Source: Anaerolineales bacterium
Lineage (GTDB): Bacteria > Chloroflexota > Anaerolineae > Anaerolineales > Villigracilaceae
Length of the DNA: 64,000 nucleotides
Assembly (NCBI GenBank): GCA_019187665.1
Contig: JABARH010000013.1
Span: 38,389 to 102,388 of the forward strand
Direction of reading: 5' to 3'
The first letter of the stretch is position 1. Every line of letters starts with the position of its first letter. The translations under genes were made by a program, and so were the position numbers. Below the pieces are notes generated by a model, which was given only the letters and a program-made list of their open reading frames with translations, did no database searches and had not been told where the DNA came from. This document shows, in pieces, positions 33,337 to 42,037 of this stretch.

Positions 33337-35130
33337 CTACTTTGTCGGCGAGGGCACAGGCGTGCGCGTCGGGGTTTTCGTCGGCGGGCCGGTCTTGGCG
33401 GCCGCCGGTGTGGCGGAGGGCGTCGTCAGCGCGGCAAGCCGCTGCTGGGCTTCGCGTCTCCAGGCGGCAGGCATGGAATTTTCGGGGAGGGAAAGCAGGG
33501 AGGCCCAGTCGCGTTTGGCGTCGGCGAGGCGGGCAGGTTGCTGGTCGTAGGAGCGGGCGCGCCAGTAATAAACCTGCGCCTTCTGTTCGTCGGTTTCGGC
33601 AAAGAGCAGGGTTGTATCCGCTTCGAGGGCGGCTGAACCAAATTTCCCGTCGAGGTAGAGCGCGCGCACCATGCCAAGATGTGCGATGTAGGATTCCGGG
33701 TAAAAGTCCAGCGCATGATCGAGTTCGAAGACGGCATCTTTGCCGCGTTCCAGTTCTACGAGGGTCAACCCATAAAACAGGCGGGCTTCGGGTTCGTTTT
33801 TATAATCAATGGATCGTTTGAGTTCGTCGAGCGCCTGTTCGTATTCGCCCGCGAGATAGTGCAATTTCCCCAGTTGAAAATAGGCCGCCGGATCATCCGG
33901 CGCGTAGGTGACATAGGTCTGCAATGCCTTGGCTGCTTCGCCCGGCTGGTCGTTAATGGCGTAGGCTTCTCCCAGCACGAGATACACGGGAAGCATGGTG
34001 ATGTCGAGGTCGTTGGCGCGTCGCGCGGCGGCCACCGCCTGCTCCGTCTGGTCGAGCGCGAGGTAGGCCCGCGCGTAGTTCAGGTAAACCAGCGCCGAGT
34101 CGGGTGTGATGGCATCGGCCGTCTGGATATCCTCCAGCGCGCTCTGCGCGTCCTCGTGGTTCAATTTATATTCGGCGCGCAGGAGGTAGGCTTCGGCCAG
34201 GTTGGGCGAATTTTCGATGGCCAGATCGAGCTCGCCGAGAATGTCGGCGTTTTCATCCCGGTCCAGTTCGAGGCGCGCCAGTCCCATGTATGCGGGGCCG
34301 AACGCGGGGTCAATTTCGAGCGACCGGGTGTAGGCGTCGCGCGCCTCGTCGGGTTTCTCCTCGAAGCGGTAACTCTCGCCGATCAAGTACCAAAAGTCCG
34401 GCAGGTCGGGACGGATGGCAATTCCCTGCTGAATATAAAGGCGCATCTCCTCCCATTTTCCTGCGGCGTAGGCGCTTCGCACCGAGCGCAGAATTTCGTT
34501 CAACTGCGGATCATTGACCGATGGGATAAAAAACGGGGTGGGGGTGTATGTAACCGGCAGGCGTGCCCACAATGGGGTCGGCCCAACAAAGACGGGCGTG
34601 GAGGGCGAGGTGGCGTTGATGAAGGTTGGCGTGAGTGTGAACGTGGGCGATGGTCCGGGCGTGTTGGTGGGAGGGCGCGTAAATTGTTCACGATTGGGCA
34701 GGATGAAGAGGAAGAATACCAGCGCACAGATGGCGATCCCCAGTCCGCTCAGCCCCGCGAGGCGAATCAGCGGGCGCGCCAACAGCGGCTGTTTATCCTT
34801 CGGTTTTTCATGGGAGAGTTTGAGCTGCTCCTCCCAGGCGCGCGGATGGTTGACTGGGAACGGTTGGACGTTTTCCTGCGGCGGGGCGGCTCCGAGGAGC
34901 AGCAGGCCGCGTTTGGCGGCGACATGTTCGGGTTCGATGCGAAGCGCCATTTGCAGGCAATAGACGCGCTCCTTGTTCGTTTCGACGGCGGCGCTCATCC
35001 AGACCCAATAGGTCGCATTGTTCTGGTCGGTCTTGAGCAGGCGCGTCAACAGGTCTTTGGCGCGGGCGCGATCCCCGGCGCGCAATGCCTCGACCGCGTC
35101 CTGAAACAGGATGTCTGGCTCTTCGGACAT
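33337..35130 (-). CDS. Membrane-anchored TPR protein with Thr/Pro linkers
   Basis: The 597-residue protein has an N-terminal TPR-like pair (about 5-75), one membrane helix (LSGLGIAICALVFFLFIL, about 128-145), a Thr/Pro linker (TPGPSPTFTLTPTF), about eight TPR units (for example FWYLIGESYRFEEKPDEARDAYTRSLEIDP) and a C-terminal TPPTKTPTRTPVPSPTK tail. It probably acts as a scaffold for protein contacts outside the membrane. A TATAAT box 7 nt before the ATG supports the start at 35130. Confidence 0.8.
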   Translation of the reverse strand: MSEEPDILFQDAVEALRAGDRARAKDLLTRLLKTDQNNATYWVWMSAAVETNKERVYCLQMALRIEPEHVAAKRGLLLLGAAPPQENVQPFPVNHPRAWEEQLKLSHEKPKDKQPLLARPLIRLAGLSGLGIAICALVFFLFILPNREQFTRPPTNTPGPSPTFTLTPTFINATSPSTPVFVGPTPLWARLPVTYTPTPFFIPSVNDPQLNEILRSVRSAYAAGKWEEMRLYIQQGIAIRPDLPDFWYLIGESYRFEEKPDEARDAYTRSLEIDPAFGPAYMGLARLELDRDENADILGELDLAIENSPNLAEAYLLRAEYKLNHEDAQSALEDIQTADAITPDSALVYLNYARAYLALDQTEQAVAAARRANDLDITMLPVYLVLGEAYAINDQPGEAAKALQTYVTYAPDDPAAYFQLGKLHYLAGEYEQALDELKRSIDYKNEPEARLFYGLTLVELERGKDAVFELDHALDFYPESYIAHLGMVRALYLDGKFGSAALEADTTLLFAETDEQKAQVYYWRARSYDQQPARLADAKRDWASLLSLPENSMPAAWRREAQQRLAALTTPSATPAAAKTGPPTKTPTRTPVPSPTK

Positions 35131-35137
35131 GCTGCGG

Positions 35138-35143
35138 ATTATA
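35138..35143 (-). promoter_or_regulatory. -10 box TATAAT, 7 nt before the TPR gene start at 35130
   Basis: The 7-nt spacing and lack of a ribosome site fit a leaderless start. Confidence 0.55.
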
Positions 35144-35165
35144 AATCAGAAACCAGGTTTCTGAT

Positions 35166-35735
35166 TCATTCGTGAAATTCCTCGATCCGATAGACCAGCG
35201 TCTCGAGATGTTTCCTGCGCCACAGGTCGTGCGACGCGCCCATTTTGGCGCATAAGTGCGCGAGAAATTCTTCGGGGTCTTCGAGTTGCGCCCAGACTTG
35301 CGGCAAAAACGTGGCACGGCGCGGGCCGTCTTTCAAGACGACCCCGTCTACGTGCGGACGCAGCTTCGCGAGCAGATCCTCGGGTGAATTGTATTCGAGC
35401 GGGACGGGGGCGGTCAGGCGCGAGACTTCGATCTGGATTCCGCGCAGCTCGCCGGTTTGCACGGGCGGAAAGCGATAATCGTTGAGTGCGGCGGCGATGG
35501 CATGTTCGCGGACATCTTCTGCCAGGGGTTGTGTCGCTTCAAGCGCGCCGATGCATCCGCGCAAATTTCCGTGGCTCGTCAATGTGACGAACGAGGCCCC
35601 GTTTTCGCGCAGGCTGGGGGTGAGCGAGTCGAACTCCAAGCGCGGGAGTTTTGCGCCGCGCACACCCAATTCAAGCGCCTGTCTTGCCAGGCGGAGAAGG
35701 GTTTGTTTCTCCTCGTTTGTCAGTGGCTCGGACAT
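35166..35735 (-). CDS. AMMECR1-domain protein (AmmeMemoRadiSam protein A-like)
   Basis: The 189-residue protein has the AMMECR1 signature NLRGCIGALEATQPLAEDV, then LTAPVPLEYNSPEDLLAKLRPHVDGVVLKDG and ATFLPQVWAQLEDPEEFLAHLCAKMG. The start at 35735 has GGGAGGG in front. The biochemical role of this conserved family is not settled; in many prokaryotes it is paired with Memo and a radical SAM protein, but neither partner is present in this window. Confidence 0.9.
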   Translation of the reverse strand: MSEPLTNEEKQTLLRLARQALELGVRGAKLPRLEFDSLTPSLRENGASFVTLTSHGNLRGCIGALEATQPLAEDVREHAIAAALNDYRFPPVQTGELRGIQIEVSRLTAPVPLEYNSPEDLLAKLRPHVDGVVLKDGPRRATFLPQVWAQLEDPEEFLAHLCAKMGASHDLWRRKHLETLVYRIEEFHE

Positions 35736-35785
35736 GGTCCCTCCCAATCCCCTGCCGCGATCGGAAAGAATGACAGGGGGACGCG

Positions 35786-36265
35786 TTATTTCAACTGATG
35801 ATAGGTCCGATTGTGATAGACCAACGGATTCTCCGTCGAATGGATCTGCGCCGACACCACTTCGGCCAGGAACATTGTGTTCTTTCCAAGCCGGAGGGTC
35901 TGGGTTACGCGGCAATCAAAGGAAGCGAGGCCGCTGGTCAGCGCGGGTGCGCCGCTGGCGAGAGTTTGCAGGTTCACCTCAGACATGCGGTCGGGGCCGT
36001 GTTTGCGCCCGGCGAAATCTTCGGCCAGAGCGCGTTGAGAAGCGGCCAGGACTGTCACCCCGAAGGTCTGCGCGTGTTCGATCAAGTGGTGGATGCGCGT
36101 CTCATTTCGCACGGTCACGCAGACCATGGGCGGGTCGAGCGAGAGGGAGTTGAACGAGTTGATCGTCATGCCGTGGGTTTCGCCGCTGTGCGAGGCGGTG
36201 AGGATCGCCACGCCGGTCGTCCATGCGCGCATGGCGCGCCGCAATTGTTCGGGATCGAGGGTCAT
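35786..36265 (-). CDS. Flavin reductase domain protein (FMN-binding)
   Basis: The 159-residue protein matches flavin reductases of two-component oxygenases: MRAWTTGVAILTASHSGETHGMTINSFNSLSLDPPMVCVTV binds FMN, and FDCRVTQTLRLGKNTMFLAEVV is the second half. It would reduce FMN with NAD(P)H, supplying a monooxygenase not seen nearby. AGGAG lies upstream of the ATG. Confidence 0.88.
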   Translation of the reverse strand: MTLDPEQLRRAMRAWTTGVAILTASHSGETHGMTINSFNSLSLDPPMVCVTVRNETRIHHLIEHAQTFGVTVLAASQRALAEDFAGRKHGPDRMSEVNLQTLASGAPALTSGLASFDCRVTQTLRLGKNTMFLAEVVSAQIHSTENPLVYHNRTYHQLK

Positions 36266-36380
36266 TGATGAAGGCTCCTGTTAAAGTCATCATACTGGCC
36301 GCGAGGAGGAGAGTCAAGATAGAAATGGGGATAGCGCCTTCCCTTGCCTTTTCGCTTCCAATTGAGTACCATCATGGAGC

Positions 36381-37169
36381 ATGAACACGAAACCGAATTC
36401 TCCTCCCCGCCCGCAGACTGAACGCGCGCACCTGATCGGGCCGATCGTCCTGGTGGCGGCGCTGCTGGCCACGCTCTTCACCGCCGTTCAACCGGGCAGC
36501 CTGACGGTCGGCGATCTGTCGCAGCAGTTTCGCGCCATGCTCACGCCGCGCCCGGCCGGCGGCGACGCGCTGGCTGCCACTGCCGCGCCCTTGCGGATCG
36601 GGATCGTAGCCGGGCATTATGGCAACGACTCGGGTGCGGTCTGCGAAGACGATAACGGGCAGGTCACACTGACCGAGCAGGAAATGAATTTCAAGATTGC
36701 CGCGCTGGTGAAGGATGGGCTGGAGGCCCTCGGGTTTCAGGTGGATCTGTTGCAGGAATTCGACACGCGCCTCAGCGGCTACAACGGTGTGACGCTCGTC
36801 TCGATCCACAACGATTCGTGCGAATACATCAATGAGCAGGCGACCGGCTTCAAAGTGGCCGCCGCCACCGACACCCGCGACGTGAGCCGAGCGGCGCGCC
36901 TGACCGCCTGCCTGATTGATCGTTACCAGCGCGTGACGAAAATGACGTTTCACGCAGGGTCCATCACCGCTGACATGACCCAGTATCACACTTTCTCTGA
37001 AATTGCGCCGAATACCATCGCCGCCATCATCGAGACCGGTTTTCTCAACCGCGATCGCGATTTTCTGACGCAAAATACCGACAGGGCGGCGGAGGGAATC
37101 GTGCAGGGCATCCTGTGTTTTATCAACAATGAAAACGTGGAGCCAACCCCCACCCCAAACATGCCATGA
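36381..37169 (+). CDS. N-acetylmuramoyl-L-alanine amidase (Amidase_3), membrane-anchored
   Basis: The 262-residue protein has one N-terminal membrane helix (about 17-34, LIGPIVLVAALLATLFTAV) and an Amidase_3 domain. The zinc ligands are seen as the His in IVAGHYGND, the Glu in LTEQEMNF and the His in LVSIHNDS; the catalytic Glu is in IIETGFLNR. It cleaves the bond between muramic acid and L-alanine outside the membrane. Its last 4 nt overlap the next gene (ATGA), so amidase and transpeptidase-like protein are coupled. TACCAT 8 nt upstream and GGAG directly before the ATG are both possible start signals. Confidence 0.88.
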   Translation: MNTKPNSPPRPQTERAHLIGPIVLVAALLATLFTAVQPGSLTVGDLSQQFRAMLTPRPAGGDALAATAAPLRIGIVAGHYGNDSGAVCEDDNGQVTLTEQEMNFKIAALVKDGLEALGFQVDLLQEFDTRLSGYNGVTLVSIHNDSCEYINEQATGFKVAAATDTRDVSRAARLTACLIDRYQRVTKMTFHAGSITADMTQYHTFSEIAPNTIAAIIETGFLNRDRDFLTQNTDRAAEGIVQGILCFINNENVEPTPTPNMP

Positions 37170-37978
37170 GCGCCGAACGTGAATCCCATCCCGCCGCCGG
37201 GAGTCTCCTGGACGCCCTGCCGCGGGCAAAGCAAGCGCCCGCGACGGCCGCGCCCGCCTTATCGAAGAAGGATGCGAGGCGTGTAAAACCGTCAGCCGGG
37301 TTCGCGCTGGCGTTTGCGGGAATGTTCTGCCTGGGGGCGTTCGCGGTCGCGTTCGTTTTGTTATCCAATCCGAAGAACCTCGCGGCGGTGTGGCTGCCCG
37401 AGCCGCAGGTCACTTCTACGCGCCCGGCCTATTTTGCGCGCTCCGATATGCTCATGCCGACATTGACTTTCACGCCGACAATCACCCCCTTGCCGACGCC
37501 CACCGAGACGCCCATCTTCGTGGAGATGTCGGTGCTGGCAGATACGCCCACGCCGGAGCGCGCCCCACTTTCTCTGGCGCAACCGGCGGTTTCCTATTCT
37601 GGCGGCAAATATATTCTCGTGGATATTTCAGAGCAGCATATGTACGTATACGAGGGTGACGCGTTGATCTGGAGTTGGGTGGCTTCGACGGGAATGAACA
37701 ATGCCACGCGCACCGGCATATTTGCGGTGCAAAGCAGAATCCCCAATGCCTATGGCGCGACGTGGAACATCTGGATGCCGAACTGGCTGGGTATTTATTG
37801 GGCGGGCGGACTCGAAAACGGAATCCACGCGCTGCCCATTCTGCCCGGCGGCGGACGCTTGTGGTCGGGGTTTCTTGGCCGCCCGGTTTCGTATGGGTGT
37901 GTGGTGCTGGGAGAATATGAATCGGGATTGCTGTTCGACTGGGCCGAGATCGGTACACCGGTCGAGATTCAGTGGTGA
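37166..37978 (+). CDS. YkuD-type L,D-transpeptidase-like protein with an altered active-site motif
   Basis: The 270-residue protein has a membrane helix (about 47-69), a Thr/Pro linker (TFTPTITPLPTPTETP), then a YkuD domain (KYILVDISEQHMYVYEGDALIWSW, TRTGIFAVQSRIPNAYG). The catalytic segment reads PVSYGCVVLG with Cys present, but the usual S-H-G-C is S-Y-G-C. The first catalytic-type His is in IHALP. It may still act on peptidoglycan stems or on anchoring of proteins; activity is uncertain. It is coupled to the amidase by a 4-nt overlap and followed by a strong terminator. Confidence 0.78.
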   Translation: MSAERESHPAAGSLLDALPRAKQAPATAAPALSKKDARRVKPSAGFALAFAGMFCLGAFAVAFVLLSNPKNLAAVWLPEPQVTSTRPAYFARSDMLMPTLTFTPTITPLPTPTETPIFVEMSVLADTPTPERAPLSLAQPAVSYSGGKYILVDISEQHMYVYEGDALIWSWVASTGMNNATRTGIFAVQSRIPNAYGATWNIWMPNWLGIYWAGGLENGIHALPILPGGGRLWSGFLGRPVSYGCVVLGEYESGLLFDWAEIGTPVEIQW

Positions 37979-38025
37979 CGCTCAACTTGTAGTAATCTGG
38001 CGGGCGGCAGGGCGGCTTATGCAAC

Positions 38026-38063
38026 ACAGCCTGACAGGTTCGTGAGAATCTGTCAGGCTGTTT
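38026..38063 (+). terminator. Intrinsic terminator after the amidase/transpeptidase pair
   Basis: ACAGCCTGACAG (38026-38037) pairs with CTGTCAGGCTGT (38050-38061), followed by TT. It lies between convergent units, so it may also serve the leftward operon that ends at 38099. Confidence 0.75.
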
Positions 38064-38098
38064 CATGTATGCGGTCTGCTGCAATGGAGGAGGAAAAT

Positions 38099-38482
38099 TT
38101 ACTCCACGTAGATCTCCACATGTTCGCCGTCTTCATCGTCGGTCACGTCAATGATCTTGCCGGTCATGCCGGAGCGCACGGCTTGCATCACATTGTTCAG
38201 GTCCACGCCTTCCACCTCGGGCGCGAAATGCGCGCCGATCTTGATGCCGGCATCTACAAGATCGAGCGGGATCTGTACGGAGGCCTTCGAGCGGCCGGTG
38301 CGCACATCGGTGACGCGCACCCGCAGCCAGCGCGGACCTCCGGGCGGGCGCGGCGGCATCGGCACGCCGGGCGGGCGGCGTCCCTCCGAAAGAGCGGCCA
38401 GGAGTTTGGCGCCTTCCTCCGCGCTGATCTTCCCCTCTTCGATCATCTTCAAGATCTTCAATCTCTCTTCTGTGGTTGTCAT
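38099..38482 (-). CDS. Protein with N-terminal YvlB/LiaX-like motif (127 residues)
   Basis: The N-terminus carries the short helical motif EERLKILKMIEEGKISAEEG (about 5-24), which recurs in three other proteins of this operon. A proline-rich linker (PPGVPMPPRPPGG) leads to a C-terminal domain of about 75 residues (WLRVRVTDVRTGRSKASVQIPL, ...VEIYVE) similar to the end of the second motif protein (VRVYIG). No membrane segment. GGAGG precedes the ATG. It is the last gene of the operon; the function is unknown, possibly envelope stress. Confidence 0.72.
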   Translation of the reverse strand: MTTTEERLKILKMIEEGKISAEEGAKLLAALSEGRRPPGVPMPPRPPGGPRWLRVRVTDVRTGRSKASVQIPLDLVDAGIKIGAHFAPEVEGVDLNNVMQAVRSGMTGKIIDVTDDEDGEHVEIYVE

Positions 38483-38507
38483 TTCGACCTCCTTGCCAAT
38501 GATGATT

Positions 38508-39773
38508 TCATGCTTCTGTCATAACCGAAGCGTCCCGTTCGGTCACAGATTCTTCGCTTCCGGGTGTCTTGAACTTCAACCAGATCGGAATTACCGAGAG
38601 CAGCAAAACAGTCGCTGTCACTGTGAAGGGAAAAGTCGGGCCGACTTTATCCCACATTTGCGCGCCGACCCACGGAGCGGGCAGGGATACTAATCCCAAA
38701 CTGGTGCTGAACAATCCAAACGCAAGGCCGCGATTCTTCTGCGGCACCGCCTTGCTGATCAGCGACTGGTACGCCGGAGAGGAAATTCCCGCGCCGACAC
38801 CGGCGATGGCCCATCCCAGAAAATACATCCACTGATACTGGCCGCCAGCCGGGATGTTGACCAGCAGAAATAACGAGCCAGACATCAACGCCATGCCCGC
38901 GGCAATGCCCACGCGCTCGCCGGCCTTGTCTGAAAGCCAGCCGCCCGGCACGGTGCTGATCATCATGGCCAGACCGAAGAACGACATCACCCAGCCGATC
39001 TTTTCCAGTGAAAGCCCGCCGATCTCCTGCATGTAGACCGGGAAGAGGCTTTCGGAAAACTGGAATGAAACATCGCGGAATCCGTCAATCAACAGCATCC
39101 AGGTGATCAACCCGCCCGAAAAAACCAACGCGGCCATCGCGCCCAGGTTCGCCTTTAACCCAGCCCATGTCAATGTATCGGTTTTCGCCGCCGCGCCGCG
39201 CGCGGCTTCGCGCGCCATGCCCAGGCGCATGAGGGTGGCGATGAAATAGAAAGCGCCCGCCGCCAGCAGCATCATCTTAAAACCATATCGGCCGGCCATC
39301 CACCCGCCCAACGGGGGGCCAACCACCGCAACCAGCATGAAGATGGCCTGCGAAATGCCAAAAACCTTGCCGCGATTTTCATCGGTGGAATGTTCCGCTA
39401 TGAACGCGTCGAAGCTTGGCCCCACCAGAGCGCGCGCCACCGAACCGACCGCCGCCCCCAGCAACAGCCATTCCCACGTGTCTGCCAGTACCAGCGGAAC
39501 GAACCCGATCACGCCAAACACGCTCCCGATGGCAATCGCGCGCAAGCGGCCCAGCGTATCCGATATCCAGCCGCCCAAAATTTGCAGCGCCAGCGGTACG
39601 ATCTGCGAAAGCGTGAAGAACAAACCGATCTGCGGAATCGTCGCGCCCAGGTCCTCGACGTAAAGCGGCATCAGCGAGCCGTACATGTTTCCGCCAATAT
39701 TGGCAAAGATCATCGCCACCAAAAACAGGATGAGCAACCCGCTCAACAGGGGTTTCTTAGGGATCATTTCCAT
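38508..39773 (-). CDS. Major facilitator superfamily transporter
   Basis: The 421-residue protein has 12 predicted helices in two halves and MFS loop motif A-like segments (GGWISDTLGRLRAIAIG and GGWLSDKAGERVGIAAG). The N-terminal half includes EHSTDENRGKVFGIS, common in multidrug-type MFS proteins. It starts 5 nt after the previous gene's stop, in an operon of envelope-stress-like proteins, which suggests export of a compound that perturbs the membrane. Substrate unknown. Confidence 0.85.
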   Translation of the reverse strand: MEMIPKKPLLSGLLILFLVAMIFANIGGNMYGSLMPLYVEDLGATIPQIGLFFTLSQIVPLALQILGGWISDTLGRLRAIAIGSVFGVIGFVPLVLADTWEWLLLGAAVGSVARALVGPSFDAFIAEHSTDENRGKVFGISQAIFMLVAVVGPPLGGWMAGRYGFKMMLLAAGAFYFIATLMRLGMAREAARGAAAKTDTLTWAGLKANLGAMAALVFSGGLITWMLLIDGFRDVSFQFSESLFPVYMQEIGGLSLEKIGWVMSFFGLAMMISTVPGGWLSDKAGERVGIAAGMALMSGSLFLLVNIPAGGQYQWMYFLGWAIAGVGAGISSPAYQSLISKAVPQKNRGLAFGLFSTSLGLVSLPAPWVGAQMWDKVGPTFPFTVTATVLLLSVIPIWLKFKTPGSEESVTERDASVMTEA

Positions 39774-39778
39774 TCCGT

Positions 39779-40417
39779 CTATCCAATATACACGCGTACC
39801 TTTTCGCCGTCGTCGTCATCCACGTTCACGATCAGCGGCGCATCCGAAGTAATGGTGCGGTTCAACATCGAGGCGATGGCCTGCGCATTTTCGGGTGAAC
39901 CCAACCCGCGAATGTGATGGCCGAAATTCCGCAAAATCCATGCCACCAGTCCCAGCGGCACGGGAAACCCCAGTGTGATACGTCCCGGCGTCTCGCCCGG
40001 TTTCTGCTGCACATCCACGAACAACCAGCGCGAATTCATTCCGCCAGCCGCCAATGCAACAACGAACACGCACAGCAGGAACGGGAAGGTCAGGCAATAG
40101 AACCAAAACCCGAAGCCGGATGTTGCGAGCGCCCAATACATCAGCCCGGCGAACAACACGGTCAACGCCACGCCGATCCACAGCGGGATCATGGCGAACT
40201 GCCGCGCCCGCGCCTTGACTTCCTCGAACTCCGGCGCGTCAACCGGCCCGGAGGCGAACCCGCTTCCCTCCCCGCCTGAGGCGGATTCGGGCTGGTAAAC
40301 CTCCAGCGCCGGTTCGACATTTTCCTCCAGCGCGCGAAAGAGGGTCAGCGCCTGCTCGGCGCTAATCCTGCCTTCTTCCACCATTTTCAAAATTCGCTGG
40401 CGTTCCTCGGCCGACAT
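39779..40417 (-). CDS. Membrane protein with N-terminal YvlB/LiaX-like motif (212 residues)
   Basis: It starts with EERQRILKMVEEGRISAEQA, then a linker, then two membrane helices (about 75-96 and 102-123) and a C-terminal domain ending VRVYIG that resembles the 127-residue protein of this operon. Start and the stop of the DUF4097 gene share a base (TAATG), so translation is coupled. It is likely a membrane effector of the same response. Confidence 0.72.
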   Translation of the reverse strand: MSAEERQRILKMVEEGRISAEQALTLFRALEENVEPALEVYQPESASGGEGSGFASGPVDAPEFEEVKARARQFAMIPLWIGVALTVLFAGLMYWALATSGFGFWFYCLTFPFLLCVFVVALAAGGMNSRWLFVDVQQKPGETPGRITLGFPVPLGLVAWILRNFGHHIRGLGSPENAQAIASMLNRTITSDAPLIVNVDDDDGEKVRVYIG

Positions 40418-41517
40418 TATGCGCCTCCTTCCAACGCGGCCAGCAATTTCTCCGCGTCCTCTGCGCTGATCTTTTTTTCCTGCAACATTCTCAAGATCGC
40501 CATGCGTTCCTCATCCGAAACCGGCTGTGCGGGAGGCGCTGGGAAGCCGCCGCGCCGCCCGCCCCAGTTGAACGCGAAGCGGCGCTCCTGCTGGCGCATT
40601 TTCTGGTCCACGCGGCGGGTCGCCGCCTCTGCCTGGCGCTGTGCGCGGCGCGCGGCGTCCTGTGCGCGGCGCGCGGCGTCCTGCACGCGGCGGTTGATCT
40701 GCTCGGAAAGGTCGCCGGGGATTCCCCACCCTTCGCCAAAATTCGCAAACTCGGTCACTTCATCCCATTCCGACGATTCGCTGGTGACGAGGATATCTCC
40801 CTCCGATTTCAGGTTGATCACGGCCGAGCCGTCGCCCAGAATCACCGAACAAGGGTTTTTGCCGGAGATCATCGCGGCGGGAATTTGAACGTCAATATTC
40901 TCCGCGTCGTCGGCGGTCAAGGCCAGGGCTGCGTTCGCGTGTGACGGCAGGTGTAACAGAATGTCATCCTCCGCCGTCACGTTGATGGCCGCGCCCGCGC
41001 CCGGTTCGAGATAGAGCGCCGCGTCGCTTTGTGTGCGCGCGTTCAGGTTGCCCGTCACGCCGCGCACGTACAGGTCCGACTCGACCATGGGCAGGTTGAC
41101 GTCGCCCTGTACATCGCGAATGGAAACGTCGCCGCTGATCCCGCCCGCGCTCAGCGGACCGTTCCCGCCGCGCAGACTTAGATCGCCTTCCAGTGAACCG
41201 ATCGCCACCGCGCCCACTTCGCGCAATGCCAGGTCGCCGGAGATCGCGTCGAGCGAGAGGCCGCCCGTCACGGTGCGGACGACCACATCACCGGCGGCGC
41301 GGTCCACCTGCACGGGCGCCGCGCGCGGGACGTTCAAGATCAGGTCATCGTCACATGAGATCGTGACCTTATCCCCGTTCAGCGCCAGTTCGAGCGTATC
41401 GCCGTCTGTTTTCGCGGAGACTTCGTCGCGCTCCCAGCCGGTCAGGCGCAGGTCTCCCTCGCAAGAGGTGACTACAATTTTAAAACCGGGCCGAACGGCC
41501 AGTGTTTTCTTCAACAT
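40417..41517 (-). CDS. DUF4097-family beta-helical protein with C-terminal YvlB/LiaX-like motif
   Basis: Residues 1-240 are a DUF4097-type repetitive beta fold (GDLRLTGWERDEVSAKTDG, GDVVVRTVTGGLSLDAISGDLALREVG and so on). A long Arg/Ala-rich helix follows (about 275-325, with a repeated AARRAQDAARRAQ). The C-terminus is EERMAILRMLQEKKISAEDA. In Bacillus YvlB and Enterococcus LiaX the motif is N-terminal and linked to the cell-envelope stress response; here the order is reversed. The start follows the DUF2089 stop by 2 nt. Confidence 0.8.
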   Translation of the reverse strand: MLKKTLAVRPGFKIVVTSCEGDLRLTGWERDEVSAKTDGDTLELALNGDKVTISCDDDLILNVPRAAPVQVDRAAGDVVVRTVTGGLSLDAISGDLALREVGAVAIGSLEGDLSLRGGNGPLSAGGISGDVSIRDVQGDVNLPMVESDLYVRGVTGNLNARTQSDAALYLEPGAGAAINVTAEDDILLHLPSHANAALALTADDAENIDVQIPAAMISGKNPCSVILGDGSAVINLKSEGDILVTSESSEWDEVTEFANFGEGWGIPGDLSEQINRRVQDAARRAQDAARRAQRQAEAATRRVDQKMRQQERRFAFNWGGRRGGFPAPPAQPVSDEERMAILRMLQEKKISAEDAEKLLAALEGGA

Positions 41518-41519
41518 GG

Positions 41520-41906
41520 CTAGGCCTCCTCGCCGCGTAAAATACGCATGGCCGATTCGGCGTTGATCTTTCCGGCATCGAGGTCTTCCAGCACGGTCTT
41601 GCGCTTTTCGTCGGTCATCTCGACGGAAGCCTCTTCCTTGCCCGGCTCATAGCCCAGGGCGCGAATCACATCATGCAAGCGATTGCGAATGGTGGGATAC
41701 GAAAGACCAAGCTCGCCTTCCATGCGGTTGAGTTTGCCCTCCACGCGCACAAAAGTCACGATAAAATCAAGCTGCTCAGCGGTGAGGTTGGCAAAGTGGC
41801 CGCCTGTAAAGCGGCCCTCCACAACTGTTTCGCACGAAGAGCAATGCAGACGCGTGACAGTCAACTCGTTCTTGCAAACAGGACAACGGGTGAGCGCTGG
41901 GTTCAT
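41520..41906 (-). CDS. DUF2089-family zinc-ribbon/HTH regulator
   Basis: The 128-residue protein has a zinc ribbon (CPVCKNEL and LHCSSCETVV) and a helix-turn-helix-like domain (LDFIVTFVRVEGKLNRMEGELGLSYPTIRNRLHDVIRALGY). The C-terminal tail EKRKTVLEDLDAGKINAESA is a variant of the motif in the three co-operonic proteins. As first gene of the operon behind a consensus promoter with an inverted repeat, it is the likely autoregulator. GGAGG is 4-9 nt before the ATG. Confidence 0.85.
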   Translation of the reverse strand: MNPALTRCPVCKNELTVTRLHCSSCETVVEGRFTGGHFANLTAEQLDFIVTFVRVEGKLNRMEGELGLSYPTIRNRLHDVIRALGYEPGKEEASVEMTDEKRKTVLEDLDAGKINAESAMRILRGEEA

Positions 41907-41931
41907 ATTTCCTCCGGACTTCCATAACTAG

Positions 41932-41972
41932 AAATATCGTTTTAGGATTATGAATATATTATAGCGATATTT
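41932..41972. promoter_or_regulatory. Operator candidate: inverted repeat AAATATCG...CGATATTT
   Basis: Arms 41932-41939 and 41965-41972 are perfect 8-bp complements separated by 25 bp, lying on either side of the -10 box. They are a plausible binding site for the DUF2089 regulator encoded just downstream. Confidence 0.5.
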
Positions 41973-41985
41973 TTGAATTTGTCAA
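41958..41985 (-). promoter_or_regulatory. Consensus sigma-70-type promoter of the DUF2089 operon
   Basis: On the minus strand TTGACA (41980-41985), 16 bp, TATAAT (41958-41963). It is the only full consensus promoter noticed in the window and is in an AT-rich stretch. The transcript would have a leader of about 45 nt with a GGAGG site. Confidence 0.8.
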
Positions 41986-42037
41986 TGTATTTTATTCATT
42001 ATTCTGAATATTTGTTTGATTACAGACTGGAGACGCC

